From Bacillota bacterium (GTDB taxonomy: Bacteria; Bacillota; Clostridia; Acetivibrionales; DSM-1351), in the NCBI GenBank assembly GCA_023433945.1, contig JAEYTP010000056.1, forward strand, positions 1 to 38,299: a stretch of 38,299 nt of DNA. The letters run 5' to 3'. Every line of letters starts with the position of its first letter. Position 1 is the first letter of the stretch. Positions 36,001 through 38,299 of this stretch are shown one piece after another. Position numbers and translations under genes: made by a program. A model generated the notes under the pieces. The model ran no database searches and had not been told where the DNA came from. It saw only the letters and a program-made list of their open reading frames with translations.

Positions 36001-36168
36001 CCCGATGCCGACAACATTTCGAATTACGCGAAGACGGCGGCCCTCTACTGCCAGACTACGGGAATCATCGCAGGACGCCCAGGCGGAGTATTCGCCCCGC
36101 AAGAAACAGCCACCCGCGCAGAAGTTGCGGCCATTATACAAAGGTTTGTTGAAGCCGTGCTTGACTGA
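30097..36168 (+). CDS. Giant secreted GLUG-repeat surface protein with C-terminal SLH domains
   Basis: 2023 aa from ATG 30097; AAAGGAGGAG (30082-30091) is the RBS, and an upstream in-frame TTG (30073) would lie before it. Signal peptide MGKKRGMYKLIAIIMSVILV...VSA. After an acidic region there are three related blocks (about 241-611, 626-1041, 1061-1448), each opening with a GSGTxxDPYRI-like strand and a DIDLSxYG...FDGNNKxITGLYINR segment, then multiple GLUG-type repeats (VGGIVGYVxSGTVxxCxxxG). An Ig-like segment follows at about 1564-1644 (ALSYQWMRGDGPISGATNES). Three SLH domains, about 1838-2015, would bind secondary wall polymer. A role in adhesion or surface interaction is inferred from such architectures. 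From about 35270 the DNA is clearly more GC-rich, suggesting fusion of a foreign anchor. Confidence 0.92.
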   Translation: MGKKRGMYKLIAIIMSVILVMGVTPVSAIEEKSELPSGASGEIIAFEKLDAELGEQRVLLGTLETDLELPATLMATIQFKVSEDDGLLGSSELSPELDKDDTGRKIKEDSDTTIDIYKVTNADKDTNLGTAIHKDEAEEEKAGDKSGSVIEDGSKEDEYVERREDEPGRITIPLSVRWASSPVYDGEKAGEYLFRPEVPESFILTEDIEIPQIKVIVGEEGTISPLAKGFTLLSTDSGEAMVAGLGTEDNPLRIETAEQLAFFAWCWNNRTLPTSLPANPYLQMENDLDLSAYGREYDSGRGWLPIGTVSLEFTGTFDGNNKTITGLYINRSKQDYIGLFGFANKLKNIIIEGAVINGGNYVGSVVGGATTVENCISSATVSGQYYGVGGIAGAVVNLKNCVSSGTVSGGDYVGGIVGYVYSGEWNPSSFSIQNCVSSSIVTGITDVGGIVGAVTGRGVQNCVSSGDVSGEINYVGGIVGNAIGAPIQNCISSGGISGEYALGGIAGLGGGEGLVSINNCVALNSYIIGDSSLSRVFRGIGSENNYAYSEMKVNNEKISGDGAHDSMDGKSVGFDDIKTLWTTGGLSESWGNAGVWVLEEGKLPVLKDIPNQYQSNLLPVHIAGPGGFAGSGTDIDPYRIYTTNDLKKLADLVNDGLGHGAYYRLEADIDLSMYGKDYDGGKGWMPIGIADIPFEGIFDGNNKKITGLYINREQDNIGLFGYIDQGTVKNVVLVEGNVTGKNNVGGVAGRISDPFAGMLENCINTGSVSGSENVGGVAGNVSGISTIENWINTGNISGRENVGGVVGYTELATIKALNNSGRISGNNHVGGIVGYSKNGSGVEKCVNTGSIRAEGDQVGGVMGFNQAQVNACINKGTIRAAGDQVGGVVGANHGSVVDSINIGNVDGEAQVGGIAGLNIYTVEECVNTGSIIGQNQVGGIVGKGEALSGLENCVSLNSMLMGDDNLGRIVGFREDPSKVYLYNNYAYANMKINEEILAGGAADDKNGASVEIDDIKNLWTKGGLNGSWNTSTWTLAEGKLPVLKGIPDQSDLLPVHIAGLEGSGTEGDPYRIDSAETLKYMADSVNSDIHNQYANKHFRLEYNIDLSVYGEDYDGGNGWIPIGSTESPFGGIFDGNNKTITGLFINRTDVFEVGLFGYVKNGMFKNLTIEGASINGKSFVGALAGYVESGTVENCVNTGSFSGEGTHVGGIVGYIQSGTVKSCISRGSISVAGTYLGGIVGYVEESAVENCLNSASITGTNAYVGGVVGYVEESAVESCINTASITGTNTNVGGVVGYVEDGTVRNCISMVNIGGVNAHVGGIVGYVQSGTVESCISTASVTGTNTNAGGVVGYVEDGRVEYCASLGQSINGTTCGRVTSKKKGALLNNFALSTIKLKGKRVSGSQDDLNGADANIAILFKGSFWQDTMNMDETVWSIGENRLPYLKALSEYRPSLSSNAFSLPTPDAGDIILTAVPDAMAKSAEALKVIITATGDFQNTMWPQLTWEANGGSLTYVDTFAYELTVPADFTGTITVTVKLISFPYLPGKSVAVQVNGDLEGTVTVDGSYRIGQTLTANILNISDNPGALSYQWMRGDGPISGATNESYILTEEDLGEIVSVCITAKHYLDKIQSEGQTVRPIDITVTPSQPKNTITVAEVSSKVFKNAAGAITAEANIENAFSNFVEIKVTDTQEDAASFKLSVGDKVFPFDISIYIKGTNEKTKPKPGHAVTISLPIPGNLLDEKKRLAVMHKSESGVVTEIASRLLQKDGVWYLVFEATEFSPYALVVRYAERYDEKAGVPYYIGDNGNKVFIGFAAKGRYTAPEGKTVSVMRNSKSFIDIAGHWAAGYIGFVTERELFVGTGSGNFSPDTGMTRAMLATVIGRLYERSNGEINTSGTQTFTDCDYDAYYGKYIAWAMENGIIGGYGNGKFGPNDQITREQMVSILFRFADFLGVIPANLDTVLDYPDADNISNYAKTAALYCQTTGIIAGRPGGVFAPQETATRAEVAAIIQRFVEAVLD
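33886..34137 (+). repeat. 84-bp tandem repeats in the GLUG array
   Basis: GTGGGCGGTGTAGTGGGATA begins at 33886 and recurs at 33970, exactly 84 bp (28 codons) later, with adjacent similar units. High nucleotide identity in this part of the gene suggests recent repeat expansion compared with earlier, diverged GLUG units. Confidence 0.7.
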
Positions 36169-36602
36169 CGCTTGGAAAGTATAGGGGCGGTTCCACTGCT
36201 TCGCCCTGGCGAGAATGAAGCATGACTGTGCCTTCGATTTTTACAGAGGCTGTTTACAAGGGCTATGAAGGGTTTTTATTTTGTTATAAATGAGGATGGA
36301 AATAAGGAAAAGAGTTAAGTAAGCGTATTAAAGAGGATTATGGAAATGGGAAAGATATTAGGCCAATATCCAGTGCTGCATCCAACTTATGAAGGAATAT
36401 ACTATGATATAGTGTGTTACAACATTTTCTAAGAAATAAACAAATTTATATTTGTTGGGCAGATCCGCCTACGCGCTTTTGAAAGTGATAATCTCTGTAT
36501 TGACAGTTCACATGAATGTTTGTTCTGGAGTATGTTACAGAGAAGGAGAAATGTATTTGAACTCCAATATAGAGTTCAGGCACTTCAAGTAGGTGTATGA
36601 AC
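36169..36602. other. Gap after the surface protein gene, no supported gene
   Basis: 434 nt between convergent genes. A weak GC-rich hairpin (GGGGCG near 36184 with CGCCCT near 36203) lacks a T tract. A 28-codon ORF from 36346 (MGKILGQYPVLHPTYEGIYY...) has no convincing RBS and is not called. No other signal seen. Confidence 0.4.
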
Positions 36603-37268
36603 TTATTTCATATTAACTATTTGGTTTTTTTCTAATAAACTTAACCTATTAAACCCAAAAAATAGAAATACACCTAAAACCGCATTGAATCCGGTTGCTG
36701 CAAAAACGCTGAATCTCTCAGTTATACCGAAATACTCATGAGGTAATGCACCTGTCCCGATTGCGCCGATAAACATTGCTGTCAATGCAATTGTTGCCCA
36801 AATAGCTAAGGATTTGAATTTCTTATCCCGGTATCCGCCAATCATTATAATAACCAGAGAAGCGATCGAAAGAACAACCACCAATACGGTTACCACATAA
36901 GTATGCATAATGTCTTGAAATGTTCCAGCATAACCGCTACTTGAAAGAGGAAACATGGAATAGCCGATTTGTGACACCCAATTCATTGCTGCAAAAGTAT
37001 AAATCCCCATCCGCAAAACTTTGTTCAGCTTATCCTTAATGAATACACACACCATCATAATTGAAATCATTCCGCATACACCGTACAAACTGCTCAACTG
37101 ATTCCACAGCATTTTAGATGGCGAATCAACCGCACTTAAGTCACTTACAGCTTGACTCATCCAATTATATCCGGGATATGCCAAAGGTGAAAATACTACA
37201 GCTGTTATATAAGATAGTAGGCTGATTAGACCTAACAATCCTAACCAATTTATCAATGCTCTTTTCAT
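36603..37268 (-). CDS. DUF998-family membrane protein
   Basis: 221 aa from ATG at 37266-37268 (complement), chosen because GAGGAA lies 8 nt upstream; a further upstream ATG (37319) would add 17 non-hydrophobic residues with no RBS. Six hydrophobic segments are visible, with the family's typical first loop FSPLAYPGYNWMSQAVSDLS and the later MFPLSSSGYAGTFQDIMH, as in DUF998 proteins. Function of the family is not established. It stands alone on the minus strand with its own promoter. Confidence 0.88.
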   Translation of the reverse strand: MKRALINWLGLLGLISLLSYITAVVFSPLAYPGYNWMSQAVSDLSAVDSPSKMLWNQLSSLYGVCGMISIMMVCVFIKDKLNKVLRMGIYTFAAMNWVSQIGYSMFPLSSSGYAGTFQDIMHTYVVTVLVVVLSIASLVIIMIGGYRDKKFKSLAIWATIALTAMFIGAIGTGALPHEYFGITERFSVFAATGFNAVLGVFLFFGFNRLSLLEKNQIVNMK

Positions 37269-37332
37269 TTCTTCTTTCCTCACTTCATGAATCAAACATA
37301 TAGCAATTTCTAAATACAAATATTACAATTAA

Positions 37333-37361
37333 AGTATAATACAGGAAGAAATTTGCGTCAA
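37333..37361 (-). promoter_or_regulatory. Promoter of the DUF998 gene
   Basis: On the minus strand: -35 TTGACG (complement of 37356-37361), 17-bp spacer, -10 TATACT (complement of 37333-37338), 65 nt before the chosen ATG. Near-consensus sigma-A boxes with ideal spacing. Confidence 0.75.
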
Positions 37362-37409
37362 TCAAAATTGAATGAAAGGATTATAAGTTTCGTAAGCTAT
37401 TTTCTATGC

Positions 37410-37506
37410 TATAATTATGTCAAGGAGTGCCACAAGGACTTAACCTCGAGATACAGCGATTTAGATGTCCGTGCTTGGCGAGTGGTCAATATAGATATCA
37501 GAGGTT
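37410..37506 (+). ncRNA. Possible small structured RNA or leader
   Basis: A TATAAT at 37410-37415 (weak -35) is followed by sequence able to close a long stem: AACCTC-GA-GATA (37442-37453) with TATC-A-GAGGTT (37496-37506). An inner alternative pairs GGAC with GTCC. It contains no ORF and differs in base composition from the flanks. It may be a leader of the SGNH gene 163 nt on, or a separate RNA. No known class recognised. Confidence 0.3.
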
Positions 37507-37668
37507 TGGAATGAACGATCTAGATATTTTTATAAAGGTTGAGGTTGGGTGGTAGTATTGATTTTTGGAGCTGTATTATTTTTTCGAGGATATTTCATAT
37601 TGAAAAAAATAAATAATTATAGTAAGATATGCAATAGTTTAATTATATTTACATATAAAGGGTGAAAT

Positions 37669-38299
37669 ATGAAGATTCTAAAAAAGTCCATTATATTCTT
37701 ACTAATTTTTTTGTTGTCCACTGAGCTTTTCTTTGCATCTGTGTTTCCAACTAGATATGTTTATAACCAAAGAATCAACTATGACGTATTTAAGGATAAT
37801 ATATATTCTATTGAGGCAACAATAAAATCTATAAAAAGGATTATTAAAAATGAGAATATAGAGAATTACTACATTTTTATTGGTGACTCAGTAGGGTATG
37901 GAACCCCCTGTCCACCTGATAAGACAATTAGTAGTTATTTAAATCATCTGTCTAAAAAGGACGGTCAAGATATTAGATTTTTCAATTTAGCGTTGCCATC
38001 AACAATGTTTGGGGACTACTATACAGTTTTACTATTATTGGACAAGTATGGTGTATCAACAGATAATGTTGTTTTAAATTTCTCTTACTGGGAGATTGGT
38101 ACAAAAAATCCTACATACTGGTTCAAACACTATTTAGAGGAGCTCGACAAAGATAGCTATAACAAGATGTTACAATTAGGTACTATAAAAGAAGATTCAA
38201 TGTGGGAAGTCACCAAATCAGAGCTTTATCATTTCGCAAATAATAATATTAGTATTGTTAAATATAGCGGATTTACTACAAATAAGATTAAATTATTAT
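37669..38299 (+). CDS. Exported SGNH/GDSL-type protein, 5' part (cut by window end)
   Basis: ATG 37669 with AAAGGGTG (37657-37664) opens a frame that runs uninterrupted to the last base, 210 codons, with no stop. N-terminal signal anchor MKILKKSIIFLLIFLLSTEL followed by FFASVFPTRYVYNQ. At about residue 70 the block I motif FIGDSVGYGTP has the nucleophile Ser expected of SGNH/GDSL hydrolases, then conserved-looking FFNLALPSTMFGDYYTVLLL with block II-like spacing. Members deacylate or acylate sugars and wall polymers outside the membrane. The catalytic His/Asp part lies beyond the window, so activity cannot be judged. Confidence 0.82.
   Translation, partial: MKILKKSIIFLLIFLLSTELFFASVFPTRYVYNQRINYDVFKDNIYSIEATIKSIKRIIKNENIENYYIFIGDSVGYGTPCPPDKTISSYLNHLSKKDGQDIRFFNLALPSTMFGDYYTVLLLLDKYGVSTDNVVLNFSYWEIGTKNPTYWFKHYLEELDKDSYNKMLQLGTIKEDSMWEVTKSELYHFANNNISIVKYSGFTTNKIKLL

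Noticed and set aside
36346..36432. 28-codon ORF after the surface protein gene
   Set aside because: No convincing RBS and no family resemblance.

Overview
The window looks like an AT-rich chromosome segment from a Gram-positive, anaerobic, Clostridia-type bacterium. Supporting signs are a pyruvate phosphate dikinase, an AddB/AddA pair, strong AGGAGG ribosome binding sites, several TTG/GTG starts and S-layer homology (SLH) proteins. The genus is an inference; nothing in the window fixes it.

Layout. (1) 1-12336 is mostly housekeeping: the 3' part of ppdK with its terminator, a convergent membrane diguanylate cyclase (2275-3402, minus), a CPBP/CAAX-type membrane protease, and an addB-addA operon whose two proteins carry low-complexity, tandem-repeat insertions. 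(2) 12400-12612 holds a tRNA-Gln(CTG) with a consensus promoter and a hairpin terminator. (3) From 12730 onward the gene content becomes accessory: a 37-aa ORF coupled to a double-zinc-ribbon protein, a decayed gene, and an orphan 258-aa protein. (4) 15719-26007 is one co-directional cluster that starts at a MerR-type promoter (19-bp spacer with a dyad) and ends at a palindromic terminator. It encodes a MerR regulator, a small single-TM protein, a small CxxC protein, a broken zinc-ribbon gene, a membrane/Rossmann/RyR protein (945 aa), a stand-alone RyR protein, a frameshifted MTH538-type TIR-like protein, a TIR-NACHT-TPR protein (953 aa) and an APH-fold kinase-like protein. (5) 26008-29262 holds remnants (a broken SLH-type gene) and an endonuclease/exonuclease/phosphatase-family protein. 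(6) 29263-36168 is a TetR regulator divergent from a 2023-aa secreted GLUG-repeat/SLH surface protein. (7) 36603-38299 holds a DUF998 membrane protein (minus), a possible structured RNA, and the start of an SGNH/GDSL-type exported protein cut by the window end.

How they may work together. The 15.7-26.0 kb cluster is the most interesting region. It combines TIR domains (often NAD-consuming enzymes in immunity), a NACHT-class NTPase with TPR sensor-like repeats, and three RyR domains, two of them in a protein with N-terminal membrane segments and TrkA/RCK-like Rossmann folds. My inference is a conflict or stress-response system in which a TIR-derived nucleotide could be sensed by RyR/RCK modules on a membrane protein. 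Two genes in the cluster carry frameshifts, so the locus may be partly decayed or phase-variable.
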